Below, piece by piece: positions 1 through 8,102 of a stretch of 42,044 nucleotides of DNA (positions within the stretch are counted from its first letter, which is position 1; the number at the start of each line of letters is the position of its first letter). A program made the translations under genes and the position numbers. The DNA comes from Sphingomonas sp. LaA6.9. Lineage in GTDB: Bacteria > Pseudomonadota > Alphaproteobacteria > Sphingomonadales > Sphingomonadaceae. The stretch is taken from NCBI RefSeq assembly GCF_022601895.1, contig NZ_JAKVIO010000036.1:1-42044 (forward strand), read 5' to 3'. The notes beneath the pieces are model-generated. The model ran no database searches. It had not been told where the DNA came from and saw nothing but the letters and a program-made list of their open reading frames with translations.

Positions 1-59
1 CCGAGGAAATTCGCGCGATCGGCGAGACCAAGCAGCCGCTGACCGACAAGGCTGCCTGA
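1..59 (+). CDS. 3' end of an unidentified gene (partial)
   Basis: An open frame enters from the left edge and ends at TGA 57-59. The last 18 residues are EEIRAIGETKQPLTDKAA. The reading frame is supported only by its sphingomonad-like codon use and by the strong terminator that follows 20 bases later. The piece is too short to assign to a family, so no function is given. Confidence 0.5.
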   Translation, partial: EEIRAIGETKQPLTDKAA

Positions 60-78
60 GGCATCATCACTCCAACGA

Positions 79-106
79 AAAAGGCCGGGCAATTGCCCGG
101 CCTTTT
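79..106. terminator. Bidirectional intrinsic terminator
   Basis: A perfect 28-base palindrome has arms AAAAGGCCGGGCAA and TTGCCCGGCCTTTT. It provides a GC-rich stem followed by a T run on both strands. It lies between two convergent genes, the partial gene ending at 59 and rpoZ ending at 131, so it probably stops transcription from both sides. Confidence 0.9.
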
Positions 107-130
107 CGATTTCAGCGGCGAACGGCGCGA

Positions 131-475
131 TCAGCCGTCGTAGTCGCCACCGATATTCTGGTTGCGCGGCGGGGCAGCCGCGGTCAGGCGCAGAGCCTCG
201 GCCGACTGGCTGAGCGAGCCGATTTCGTCGACGGCATCATCCTCGTCGACCTGGACGCGCTGGAGCATCGAGACGACGGCTTCCTTCATGTCCTCGGGAT
301 GAATCGTCTCCTCGGCGATCTCGCGCAGCGCGACCACGGGGTTCTTGTCGCGGTCGCGGTCGAGCGTCAGATCGGCGCCGCCCGAAATCTGGCGCGCACG
401 CTGGGCCGCAAACAGCACCAGGTCGAATCGGTTGGAAACCTTGTCGACGCAATCTTCGACGGTAACGCGCGCCAT
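131..475 (-). CDS. rpoZ: DNA-directed RNA polymerase omega subunit
   Basis: This is the omega subunit of RNA polymerase, which helps fold and hold the beta' subunit in the core enzyme and links to the stringent response. The protein has 114 residues. It begins [20 protein letters not shown] and continues with the ISGGADLTL stretch and the [14 protein letters not shown] segment, the conserved helical core of alphaproteobacterial RpoZ. The C-terminal 40 residues are acidic, then Pro/Asn/Gly-rich, and look disordered, as is usual in this family. The gene ends against a two-sided terminator and is divergent from the phospholipase D gene. The ATG at 475 is preceded by a purine-rich GGAGCGACT region. 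Identification is secure from the N-terminal half alone. Confidence 0.96.
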   Translation of the reverse strand: MARVTVEDCVDKVSNRFDLVLFAAQRARQISGGADLTLDRDRDKNPVVALREIAEETIHPEDMKEAVVSMLQRVQVDEDDAVDEIGSLSQSAEALRLTAAAPPRNQNIGGDYDG

Positions 476-527
476 AGTCGCTCCACTTGCTTGGCAAATA
501 TCGGAAGTAAGCCGGCGAGGTAGCCAT

Positions 528-583
528 GCCGGGCGCGCGAGTCAAGGAAATGCGGCTTTTCCCTTGCCCTTTGCACGCCCGGC
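528..583. repeat. Compound hairpin in the rpoZ-cls spacer
   Basis: The outer arms GCCGGGCG (528-535) and CGCCCGGC (576-583) are perfectly complementary. An inner, imperfect pair CAAGGAAA/TTTTCCCTTG sits between them. The structure lies just before the start of the phospholipase D gene at 599. There is no T run, so it is not a standard terminator. It may be a structured leader or a palindromic repeat. Confidence 0.4.
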
Positions 584-598
584 ACCCATTGATCGGGC

Positions 599-1771
599 AT
601 GGACGACGGACGCCCCGCACGGCGCGAAGCGCCTCTGGAGGTCGACGGCAATCGGCTGGTCCCGATCGTCGAGGGGCCCGCGCGGCTGCGGGCGCTGCTT
701 GCGCTGATCGAAAGCGCGCACAGCCGGATCCGGCTCTATTATTATATCTTCAAGGCCGACGCGACGGGCACCGCGGTGCGCGAAGCGCTGCTCGACGCGA
801 TGAATCGCGGCGTGCGCGTGTCGCTGATCGTCGACGGTTTCGGCAGCAGCGACACCCCTGCGAGCTTCTTCGCGCCGCTCAACGAGGCCGGCTGCGAACT
901 CTGCCGGTTCGTGCCGCGCTTCGGCCGGCGCTATCTGCTGCGCAACCACCAGAAGATCGCGATTGCCGATGACCGGGCCGCGATCATCGGCGGCTTCAAT
1001 GTCGCGGACGATTATTTCGCGCCGCACGAGGCGGGCAAGTGGCGCGATCTCGGGCTCGAAGTGCGCGGCCCCGCAATTGGCTGGCTCGTCACCTATTATG
1101 ACAGCCTCGATCGCTGGGTGCGGTCGGACAATGCCAGCTTCCGCGCGCTGAGGCGAATGATGGCGGAGGCGCTGCCGCCCGCATCCGGAGGCGCGCTGCG
1201 CTGGCTGATCGGCGGCCCGACGCGGCGGCTGAGCCCCTGGGCGCGGACGGTGAAGCACGATCTCGAACATGCCGGGCGCGCCGACATGATCGAGGCGTAT
1301 TTTTCGCCGAGCCGCTCCATGTTCAAGCGCGCGCGCAACGTCGCCAAACGTGGAGGCTCGCTGCGCCTCATCACCGCGCAGCGTTCGGACAACGCGGCAA
1401 CCGTGGGGGCGGCGCGGCTGCTCTACGGGGGCCTGCTCAAGCACGGCGCCGAGGTTTACGAATATCTGCCGAGCCTGCTCCACATGAAGCTGATGATCAT
1501 CGACGACGTCACCTATGTCGGTTCGGCCAACTTCGACATCCGCAGCCTGTTCCTCAACATGGAACTGATGCTTCGCATCGAGGATGCGGGCTTTGCCGCG
1601 CATATGCGCGCATTCTTCGAGAGCGAACTCGCCGATTGCGAACGTATCACGCCCGAGCTTCACAAGGCGCGCGCGACCTGGCTCAACCGCGTGCGTTGGA
1701 CGCTGTCATGGTTCGTGGTGAACGTGATGGACTATACCGTCACGCGCCGGCTCAATCTCGGCCTCGATTGA
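599..1771 (+). CDS. Phospholipase D-family cardiolipin synthase
   Basis: This is a phosphatidyltransferase of the phospholipase D superfamily, most likely a cardiolipin synthase that joins two phosphatidyl groups at the inner membrane. The protein has 390 residues. Both HxK(x4)D catalytic motifs are present: NHQKIAIADD (His117, Lys119, Asp124), followed by GGFNVADDYF, and LHMKLMIIDD (His295, Lys297, Asp302), followed by the SANFDIRS element typical of cardiolipin synthases. There is no N-terminal pair of membrane segments as in E. coli ClsA, so it is nearer to the ClsB type. The next gene, converging 6 bases downstream, is a phospholipid-type methyltransferase, which suggests a small membrane-lipid locus. 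The exact acceptor lipid cannot be read from the sequence. Confidence 0.88.
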   Translation: MDDGRPARREAPLEVDGNRLVPIVEGPARLRALLALIESAHSRIRLYYYIFKADATGTAVREALLDAMNRGVRVSLIVDGFGSSDTPASFFAPLNEAGCELCRFVPRFGRRYLLRNHQKIAIADDRAAIIGGFNVADDYFAPHEAGKWRDLGLEVRGPAIGWLVTYYDSLDRWVRSDNASFRALRRMMAEALPPASGGALRWLIGGPTRRLSPWARTVKHDLEHAGRADMIEAYFSPSRSMFKRARNVAKRGGSLRLITAQRSDNAATVGAARLLYGGLLKHGAEVYEYLPSLLHMKLMIIDDVTYVGSANFDIRSLFLNMELMLRIEDAGFAAHMRAFFESELADCERITPELHKARATWLNRVRWTLSWFVVNVMDYTVTRRLNLGLD

Positions 1772-1777
1772 GGGCCG

Positions 1778-2407
1778 TCAGTCCTTCCACGCCCAGTAGA
1801 GCTGGGCGGGCGGGATGTTCCAGAATTCGAAGCCATGGTCGATCCGCGCGAAATGCGGCGCGATGAAGTCGCGAACCTTGGGCGAGAACTGATAGACGAG
1901 GAATGCGCCACCGGGACGCAGCGCGGCCTGGGTTTCCTCGGCGATCGCCGGACCCACGCCCGTCGGGAGCGTCGAGAAGGGCAGGCCAGAGAGAACATAG
2001 TCGGCATGGTCATGGCCATGATCGGCAAGGATCTGGCGCACATCGGCGGCTGACCCAAGCACGGGCACGAAACGCGGGTCGGGGATTTCCTCGCCCAGAT
2101 ATTCGATGAAGTCGGGGTTGGTGTCGATCGCGATCAGCTTTGCATCGGGCGCGAGCCTTTTCAGGATCGGCCGGCAGAATGTGCCGACGCCCGGCCCGTA
2201 TTCGACGAAGACCTTGGTATTGGCCCAGTCGACGGGGCCGAGCATGTTGGCAATGAGCGTGTCCGACGAAGGGATGACCGAGCCGACCATCACGGGATGC
2301 TTCAGAAATCCCTTGAAGAACATTGCCCATGGACCGGAACGTTGCCGCGCCCACTCGGCGACCCAGGCAGGCAGCTTGCGCTCGGTCTTTGCGGATGATG
2401 CGGGCAT
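1778..2407 (-). CDS. SAM-dependent methyltransferase, phospholipid N-methyltransferase-like
   Basis: This is a class I S-adenosylmethionine methyltransferase, resembling the small PmtA-type phosphatidylethanolamine methyltransferases. The SAM-binding motif I is VFVEYGPGVGTF, followed by IAIDTNPDFIEYL (the acidic end of strand 2) and VLSGLPFSTLP (motif IV region). An N-terminal amphipathic stretch (FFKGFLKHPVMVGSVIPSS) matches the membrane-contact segment of the family. I chose the ATG at 2407 (MPASS, 209 residues) because GAGGA sits 6 bases upstream of it. A start at 2449 would add 14 residues without a clear ribosome site. The gene converges with the cardiolipin synthase gene, with a 6-base gap. 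Substrate identity is inferred from family and neighbour. Confidence 0.8.
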   Translation of the reverse strand: MPASSAKTERKLPAWVAEWARQRSGPWAMFFKGFLKHPVMVGSVIPSSDTLIANMLGPVDWANTKVFVEYGPGVGTFCRPILKRLAPDAKLIAIDTNPDFIEYLGEEIPDPRFVPVLGSAADVRQILADHGHDHADYVLSGLPFSTLPTGVGPAIAEETQAALRPGGAFLVYQFSPKVRDFIAPHFARIDHGFEFWNIPPAQLYWAWKD

Positions 2408-2590
2408 GAAATTCCTCGTCCGTGACAACAGTGTTACGAGCCCTCGCAAATAAAGGCGGCTTGTTCAAGTAGAGCCTAACCCATCGATACCGCAGTTTTT
2501 CCTTTCGTTCGCGCATCGTTCCGGCGTATCGGGGCGGCATGGGCATGAAACCGGACGGAGCGGTCGCCGACAAAGGCGTGACCCGCTGCC

Positions 2591-3901
2591 ATGTCGATGT
2601 TGAGCGCTGAGGAGCGCGCGCGTCGGCGCGATTTCGGACTTCTCTTTGTCGTCATGCTCACCATCGCGGCGGGCAACACCGCGATGCAGTCGGTGCTTCC
2701 CGCGCTCGGGCGCTCGCTCAAGGTCGCGGACAGCGTGGTCGCCGCGGCGTTTTCGGTGTCGGCGGCGGTCTGGGTGCTGGCAGCACCTTTCTGGGCTAAG
2801 CGGCTCGATCGCCACGGCCAGCGCACGATGGTGGTGACAGGGCTCGCCGGGTTCACGGTTTCGACGCTTCTGTGCGGCATCTTTCTCGCGGCGGGCATTC
2901 TTGGCTGGCTCGCGCCCGCACTCACCTTCGTCGCCTTTATCGGTGGCCGGCTGATCTATGGCGCCTTTGGCGCCGCGACGCCGCCTGCCGCACAGGCCAT
3001 GGTCGCCGCGCGCACCAGCCGTGACGAACGGACCAAGGCGCTGACGCTGCTCGCGTCGGCATTCGGGCTGGGCACCATTCTCGGCCCCGCGCTCGGGCCC
3101 TATTTCGTGCTCCCCGTGGTCGGCATGGCGGGTCCCGCGCTGGTCTTCGCGCTGATCGGCCTCGCCGTGTCGATCGCGGCATGGCGGCTGCTTCCCGACG
3201 ACCGCCCGATCGCGCATCCGCATGGCGCGGCGGCGAGCTATCCCTCAATCGGCGGACAGTCGACAGGGGCCACGGTGACCGCCGCGATCGGTGCGCACTC
3301 GGTCGAGGTGCGTCTGCGCGACCCGCGCATATGGCCCTGGCTGCTCTGCGGCCTGGTCATGGGCCATGCGCAGGCCATGACGGGGCAGGCGATCGGTTTT
3401 CTCATTATCGATCGGATCGGCGGCTCGCTCGAGGTCGCGCTGCAGGCGACGGGGATCGTGCTGATGATGGGCGCGGGCGCCGCGCTGCTCGTGCAATGGG
3501 GCCTGATCCCGATTTTGGGGCTGAAACCGCGCGCGCTGGTGCTCATCGGACTGGTGCTGTCGGCAATCGGCTGCGCGCTGACCGGGCTTGCGACCGACCT
3601 CTACGGCATAGCGACCGCCTTCGCGCTGTCCTCGCTCGGCTTCGGCTTTACCCGCCCCGGCTTCACCGCGGGCTCGTCGCTGGCGGTGGGCGCCAAGGCG
3701 CAGGGTTCGGTTGCGGGCAAGGTGACCTCGATCAACGGCGCCGCCTTCGTGCTGGGGCCGTCGATCGGGGTCGGCATGTACGAGCTGTGGCGGCCGCTGC
3801 CCTATTACACCGCGGCCGCCGCGCTCGTCCTGCTCTTCGCCTATGCCTGGGTCACTCTTGACCCTTCTGACCCCGCGGACGGAGCATCCCGGGAGCGATA
3901 A
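2591..3901 (+). CDS. MFS transporter
   Basis: This is a major facilitator superfamily carrier, probably a proton-driven efflux pump of the inner membrane. The protein has 436 residues with about 12 hydrophobic segments, starting with FGLLFVVMLTIAAGNTAMQS. The loop between helices 2 and 3 contains AKRLDRHGQRTMVV, the MFS signature A region. The long central loop (about residues 205-245) is hydrophilic, as expected between the two six-helix halves. A glycine-rich FGLGTILGPALGPYF resembles the motif C of drug/H+ antiporters, which points to export rather than uptake. The last 50 bases overlap the end of the CDC48-like gene on the other strand. The substrate is unknown. Confidence 0.88.
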   Translation: MSMLSAEERARRRDFGLLFVVMLTIAAGNTAMQSVLPALGRSLKVADSVVAAAFSVSAAVWVLAAPFWAKRLDRHGQRTMVVTGLAGFTVSTLLCGIFLAAGILGWLAPALTFVAFIGGRLIYGAFGAATPPAAQAMVAARTSRDERTKALTLLASAFGLGTILGPALGPYFVLPVVGMAGPALVFALIGLAVSIAAWRLLPDDRPIAHPHGAAASYPSIGGQSTGATVTAAIGAHSVEVRLRDPRIWPWLLCGLVMGHAQAMTGQAIGFLIIDRIGGSLEVALQATGIVLMMGAGAALLVQWGLIPILGLKPRALVLIGLVLSAIGCALTGLATDLYGIATAFALSSLGFGFTRPGFTAGSSLAVGAKAQGSVAGKVTSINGAAFVLGPSIGVGMYELWRPLPYYTAAAALVLLFAYAWVTLDPSDPADGASRER

Positions 3902-6152
3902 AGCCGATCGGGTCGATCTTCAGCGCATCCTGTTTGAGCCGCGCGGCCATCGTCTCATACTCGCGCTCCATCTCGGGCGTCACCGAAGCGCGCGTCTCGC
4001 CAAGCGCCTTTTCGAAATGCGCCATCGCGACCTTCTCGACGTCGAGCGACTGGCGCAGCGCGAAAAGGCCCGCGCGCCGGACCAGATCCTCGAGATCGGC
4101 GCCCGTGAAGCGATCGGTGCGCTTTGCGAGATCGTCGAGATCCACATCGTCGCCCAGCGGCATCTTGCCCGTCTGGATGCCGAGGATACGCCGGCGTCCA
4201 CCCTCGTCGGGCACGCTCACATAGACGAGTTCGTCGAAGCGCCCGGGCCGGAGCAACGCGGGGTCGATCAGATTGGGCCGGTTGGTCGCGCCGATCACGA
4301 CCACGGACTGCAGTTCCTCGAGCCCGTCCATCTCGGCGAGGATCGTGTTGACCACGCGCTCGGTCACCTGCGGCTCGCCCATCCCGCCGCCGCGCGCGGG
4401 GACGAGGCTGTCGAGTTCGTCGAAGAAGATCACGCAGGGCGCGACCTGCCGCGCACGCGCGAAGAGACGCGCGATCTGCTGCTCGCTTTCGCCATACCAT
4501 TTGGAGAGCAGGTCGCTCGACTTGGTCGCGATGAAGTTCGCTTCCGCCTCGCGCGCGACCGCCTTGGCAAGCAGGGTCTTGCCCGTGCCCGGGGGGCCAT
4601 AGAGCAGGAAGCCCTTGGCGGGGCGGATGCCGAGCCGGCGGAACGCGTCGGGATCCTTGAGCGGCAGTTCGACGCCTTCACGCAACCGTTCGCGCGCGTC
4701 GTCGAGCCCGCCGATATCGTCCCAGCTGACATTGGGCGCCTGGACCATCACCTCGCGCATCGCGGAGGGCTGGACGCGCTTGATCGCGGCCATGAAATCC
4801 TCGCGCGTGACCGACAGCGTATCGAGCACCTCGGCCGGGATCGTTCCCGCGGCGAGGTCCAGCTTCGGCATGATCCTGCGCACCGCCTCGATGGCAGCCT
4901 CGCGTGCGAGCGCGGCGAGATCCGCGCCGACAAAGCCATAGGTCGTCCGCGCAAGTTCTGCGAGGTCGACCTTGTCGCCCAGCGGCATGCCGCGCGTGTG
5001 GATTCCCAGGATCTCGCGACGACCGCGCTCGTCGGGCACGCCCACGATGATCTCGCGGTCGAAGCGACCCGGCCGCCTGAGCGCCTCGTCGATCGCCTCG
5101 GGGCGGTTGGTCGCCGCTATCACGACGAGATTGGTGCGCGCCTCCAGCCCGTCCATCAGGGTCAGGAGCTGCGCGACGAGACGCTTCTCGGTCTCGCCCT
5201 GCACCTGGCCGCGCTTGGGAGCGATCGAATCGATCTCGTCGATGAACAGGATCGAGGGCGCGGCCTTCTGCGCGGCCTCAAAGATCTCGCGCAGCTTCTT
5301 CTCGCTCTCGCCATAGGCCGAGCCCATGATCTCGGGGCCGTTGATCAGGAAGAACTCGGCATCGCTTTCATTGGCGACCGCGCGCGCGAGCCGCGTCTTG
5401 CCCGTGCCCGGCGGGCCGTGGAGCAGAACGCCGCGCGGCGGATCCACGCCGAGGCGCTGGAAAAGCTCGGGGTAGCGCAGCGGCAGTTCGACCATCTCGC
5501 GAAGCTGGTCGATCGTCGCCGCCATCCCGCCGATATCGTCATAGGTGACGTCGGCGCGGCGCGCTTCCTTGGGTTCGGTATATTCGGGAAGCAGTTCGAT
5601 CTCGGTCTCTGCATCGATATGGACCATGCCCTTGGGGCTGGTGGAGACCACCGTGAGGCGGATTTCCTGGAGCGCATAGGCTGGCGCCGCGAGCATCTGG
5701 CGCAGCTGTTGCGGCATCTCGCCACGGTCGACCTGCTGTTGCCCGACCGTTGCGATCACATCGCCCGACGAGACCGGACGCCCGATAAAGGTCCGTTTGA
5801 GCGCATTGGTCGACCCCTGAAGACGCAGGTTCTGTTGTGCAGGTGCGAACACCACACGCTGCGCGGGCTTGGTCTCGATCTTGCGGATTTCAACGAAGTC
5901 GCCCGAGCCGACGCCGGCATTGGCGCGCTGCAGGCCGTCGAGCCGGACAAGCTCGAGCCCGTCATCCTCATGATAGGGCAATACCGCGCGCGCCGCGGTC
6001 GATCGCTTGCCGATGATTTCGACGACATCGCCCTCGGCAAGACCGAGCGCCTGCATTGATGCGTGCGAAAGCCGGGCAAGGCCGCGGCCGCTGTCCTCGG
6101 GCCGCGCATTGGCGACCTGCAATCGCCGCCCCTGGGTTTCCTCGTCAGCCAT
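3852..6152 (-). CDS. CDC48/VCP-like AAA+ ATPase
   Basis: This is a hexameric unfoldase of the CDC48/p97 type with two AAA modules. The protein has 766 residues. The N-terminal 190 residues form the CDC48 N domain (double-psi barrel plus second subdomain). Module D1 has Walker A GPPGTGKT at about 246, Walker B ILFIDE at about 301, and the arginine-finger and sensor region NRPEAIDEALRRPGRFD. Module D2 has Walker A GPPGTGKT at about 519, Walker B VIFFDE at about 574 and the pore-region KWYGESE. All catalytic residues are intact in both modules. The family is general in archaea and eukaryotes but patchy in bacteria, and bacterial clients are largely unknown. It stands alone here, and its 3' end overlaps the MFS gene by 50 bases. 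Confidence 0.93.
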   Translation of the reverse strand: MADEETQGRRLQVANARPEDSGRGLARLSHASMQALGLAEGDVVEIIGKRSTAARAVLPYHEDDGLELVRLDGLQRANAGVGSGDFVEIRKIETKPAQRVVFAPAQQNLRLQGSTNALKRTFIGRPVSSGDVIATVGQQQVDRGEMPQQLRQMLAAPAYALQEIRLTVVSTSPKGMVHIDAETEIELLPEYTEPKEARRADVTYDDIGGMAATIDQLREMVELPLRYPELFQRLGVDPPRGVLLHGPPGTGKTRLARAVANESDAEFFLINGPEIMGSAYGESEKKLREIFEAAQKAAPSILFIDEIDSIAPKRGQVQGETEKRLVAQLLTLMDGLEARTNLVVIAATNRPEAIDEALRRPGRFDREIIVGVPDERGRREILGIHTRGMPLGDKVDLAELARTTYGFVGADLAALAREAAIEAVRRIMPKLDLAAGTIPAEVLDTLSVTREDFMAAIKRVQPSAMREVMVQAPNVSWDDIGGLDDARERLREGVELPLKDPDAFRRLGIRPAKGFLLYGPPGTGKTLLAKAVAREAEANFIATKSSDLLSKWYGESEQQIARLFARARQVAPCVIFFDELDSLVPARGGGMGEPQVTERVVNTILAEMDGLEELQSVVVIGATNRPNLIDPALLRPGRFDELVYVSVPDEGGRRRILGIQTGKMPLGDDVDLDDLAKRTDRFTGADLEDLVRRAGLFALRQSLDVEKVAMAHFEKALGETRASVTPEMEREYETMAARLKQDALKIDPIGFIAPGMLRPRGQKGQE

Positions 6153-6222
6153 CGGCCATATGCTCCGCTATCAACGACAGCGGCAAGATAGGTGCCCCCT
6201 CCGGCGCTTTCGACCCCGGAAC

Positions 6223-6253
6223 AAAAAAAAGGCCGATCCAAAAAGGACCGGCC
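6223..6253 (-). terminator. Intrinsic terminator, minus strand
   Basis: Read on the minus strand, the stem GGCCGGTCC/GGATCGGCC (one mismatch) has a TTTTT loop and is followed directly by TTTTTTTT. It lies 5' of the CDC48-like gene and not 3' of any annotated gene, so it must end an unannotated minus-strand transcript or act as a leader attenuator. Confidence 0.75.
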
Positions 6254-6342
6254 GTGAAAGTTTTTAGGAGAGGATGCCTGAAAGGCCTGCTCCATGTGCA
6301 GCGCAGCAAAGAATGTTGCAAGTGCGAAAAGGCTCTTTACGC
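6223..6342 (-). ncRNA. Candidate small RNA upstream of the CDC48-like gene
   Basis: On the minus strand a sigma-70-like promoter can be drawn: TTGTCC at 6378-6373, an 18-base spacer, and CATAAT at 6354-6349. A transcript starting near 6342 would run about 120 nt to an excellent intrinsic terminator, a 9-bp stem at 6231-6253 followed by eight T on that strand. Within it, a CCTCTCCT stretch is C/U-rich and complementary to ribosome-binding sites, a feature of several alphaproteobacterial regulatory RNAs. No open frame of note exists on this strand. An alternative is an attenuator in the leader of the CDC48-like gene, whose ATG is 70 bases further on. Inference from signals only. Confidence 0.45.
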
Positions 6343-6357
6343 TTGCATATTATGCAA
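6343..6357. promoter_or_regulatory. LysR-type dyad (T-N11-A)
   Basis: TTGCATATTATGCAA is a perfect 7+1+7 palindrome containing the T-N11-A core typical of LysR-family binding sites. It is 76 bases before the lysR start at 6434 and overlaps the CATAAT -10 element proposed for the minus-strand small RNA. A further TTGCAA half-site lies at 6316-6321. Binding by the adjacent regulator is inferred. Confidence 0.5.
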
Positions 6358-6433
6358 TCATAAAAGTGTCACGGACAACCAATACTGAGATCTGGCGGCC
6401 TGGATCCGCCACATGCGTAACGAGGGAGTGTAG

Positions 6434-7324
6434 ATGCGGCGTTTGCCACCCCTGACCGCCATCGAGGCCTTTGTGCAGGTCGCGAAGCTCGGCTCGATCA
6501 AGGCTGCGGCCGAAGAGCTGGCGCTGTCTTCGCCCGCGCTCAGCCGGCGCGTTCAGGCGCTTGAGCGTTTCCTCGGACGCGCGTTGTTTAGCCGGCGCCA
6601 TCAGGCACTGGTCCTCACCGAGGATGGCGAGAAGCTGTTGCGCAAGATTGCGCCGGCGATCGACATGCTGAGCCTCGCGATCGACGATCTTTCGACCAAT
6701 CACGACGTGCTGCGGCTGCGGCTCGGCATCCTGCCGCTGTTCGCATCGCAAAAGCTGATGCCGCATCTGCCCGAATTGCGTGCGAAGCATCCCGAACTGC
6801 ATCTCGATATCGACACCGCGGCGCACAGCCTGTCGCGGCTTGGCGAGGGGCTCGACGTGGCGATCCCGCTGGCGCGCGAGATCGACCCGGCACTCTATTC
6901 GCGACGGCTCGGACGCAATCGCGTCTATCCGATCGCGGGGCGCAAGCTCACCGAAGGCCCCAATGCGATCCGCGTGCCCGAGGATCTCGCGCGGACCACG
7001 GTGCTCATCCACCGCGACATGCCCGAGACATTCGAGGTGTTTCGCAATGCCCTGGGGCTCGAGGGGCTCGAACCCGTCGCAATCGACCATTTCGATTCGG
7101 GTCAGTTGATGCTCGAGGCCGCAGCCGGAGGCCTCGGCGTCGCATTCATGCTCGACAGCCATCTCGAGGACGCCGAAGACCCGCGGCTCGTGCGCCTTTT
7201 CGATATCGAGGTCGAGAGCCCGTACAGCTACTGGTTCGCATGCCGTCCGCGCGCGCTGGAAACGCGGCCGGTGCGGCTGTTTCACGACTGGCTGGTGCCC
7301 TTGTTCGAAGCGCGGGACGCGTAA
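6434..7324 (+). CDS. LysR-family transcriptional regulator
   Basis: This is a DNA-binding regulator of the LysR family, closest in appearance to the GcvA-like branch. The protein has 296 residues. The N-terminal winged helix-turn-helix reads PPLTAIEAFVQVAKLGSIKA, then ELALSSPALSRRVQALE and LGRALFSR. The remainder is a periplasmic-binding-protein-like effector domain (about 90-290). The start at 6434 follows GAGGGAG with 5-base spacing. A perfect LysR-type dyad lies upstream, as expected for self-regulation. The divergent partner is either the proposed small RNA or the CDC48-like ATPase. The effector molecule cannot be told from the sequence. Confidence 0.92.
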   Translation: MRRLPPLTAIEAFVQVAKLGSIKAAAEELALSSPALSRRVQALERFLGRALFSRRHQALVLTEDGEKLLRKIAPAIDMLSLAIDDLSTNHDVLRLRLGILPLFASQKLMPHLPELRAKHPELHLDIDTAAHSLSRLGEGLDVAIPLAREIDPALYSRRLGRNRVYPIAGRKLTEGPNAIRVPEDLARTTVLIHRDMPETFEVFRNALGLEGLEPVAIDHFDSGQLMLEAAAGGLGVAFMLDSHLEDAEDPRLVRLFDIEVESPYSYWFACRPRALETRPVRLFHDWLVPLFEARDA

Positions 7325-7343
7325 CGGGAAAAAGACGGCTCAA

Positions 7344-7361
7344 CCCCGGCTTGCGCCGGGG
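7344..7361. terminator. Hairpin between convergent genes
   Basis: CCCCGGC-TTGC-GCCGGGG forms a perfect 7-bp stem with a 4-base loop in the 53-base space between the lysR end and the cyclophilin end. There is no T run, but its location between convergent 3' ends fits a transcription stop or a short palindromic repeat. Confidence 0.5.
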
Positions 7362-7377
7362 CAGGCGCCGGTCGTGC

Positions 7378-7827
7378 TCAGCTCGTCCGTGCGGTCACGA
7401 TCTTGCCGGGGTTCGCCGGCGGCTCGCCCTTGGGCAGCGCGTCGACATGTTCCATGCCCGAGGTCACTTCGCCCCACACGGTATACTGGCCGTCGAGGAA
7501 GCGCGCATCGTCGAAGCAGATGAAGAACTGGCTGTTGGCGCTGTTGGGGTTCATCGCGCGCGCCATCGAGCAGACGCCGCGCACATGCGGCTCGCGGCTG
7601 AATTCGGCCTGCAGATCGGGAAGCTTGGAACCACCCATGCCCGTGCCCGTCGGGTCGCCGCCCTGCGCCATGAAGCCGTCGATCACGCGGTGGAAGATCA
7701 CGCCGTCGTAAAAGCCTTCATCGGCGAGCTGGCCGATGCGTTCGACATGGCCGGGGGCGAGATCGGAGCGCAGCTTGATGACGACATCGCCGCCATTGTC
7801 GAGGGTCAGGGTAAGTGTGTCCGCCAT
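7378..7827 (-). CDS. Peptidyl-prolyl cis-trans isomerase, cyclophilin type
   Basis: This is a cyclophilin that speeds cis-trans isomerisation at proline bonds during protein folding. The protein has 149 residues from the ATG at 7827, which has GGGAG 8 bases upstream. The signature reads YDGVIFHRVIDGFMAQGGDP, then TGTGMGG, NSANSQFFICF and LDGQYTVWGEV, so the catalytic Arg and the substrate-pocket Phe/Gln/Trp residues are present. There is no signal peptide, so this is the cytoplasmic PpiB-like form. An in-frame upstream extension to 8103 has no ribosome site and no family similarity and was left out. Confidence 0.93.
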   Translation of the reverse strand: MADTLTLTLDNGGDVVIKLRSDLAPGHVERIGQLADEGFYDGVIFHRVIDGFMAQGGDPTGTGMGGSKLPDLQAEFSREPHVRGVCSMARAMNPNSANSQFFICFDDARFLDGQYTVWGEVTSGMEHVDALPKGEPPANPGKIVTARTS

Positions 7828-8102
7828 GATCGGCTCCCGCAAATGTTGGAAAACTGGGCCCCATATAGCGATCCCTGACGACAGGGAAAGGGCGCGGACA
7901 TTCGTTCCAAAAGGGAGGCGGAGGCAGCGCGGGTCGCATATACGCCACCTCCGCCGGGGCTTGCGGTAAGCCTGGGCCATATATAGCCGATAGCGGCCGC
8001 GAAAACATCCCTTTTGACGGGCATTCGGTGGATTGCCTGTGCCGTTTTGTGCGCCTAGAGCAACAATATTGCCGGGGCCGTGTTTCACGAGGGGAGGCCG
8101 CA

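Noticed and set aside
3843-6059. 738-codon open frame on the plus strand
   Set aside because: It lies wholly opposite the well-supported CDC48-like gene, with Arg/His/Asp-rich composition typical of an antisense shadow.
6274-6363. 29-codon open frame after AGGAGAGG on the plus strand
   Set aside because: The ribosome-like site is too close to the ATG, the peptide has no recognisable features, and the segment is better explained by the minus-strand RNA and the LysR dyad.
7828-8102. Magnesium riboswitch before mgtE
   Set aside because: No M-box helices recognised; only a short GCAA/TTGC dyad near 8060.
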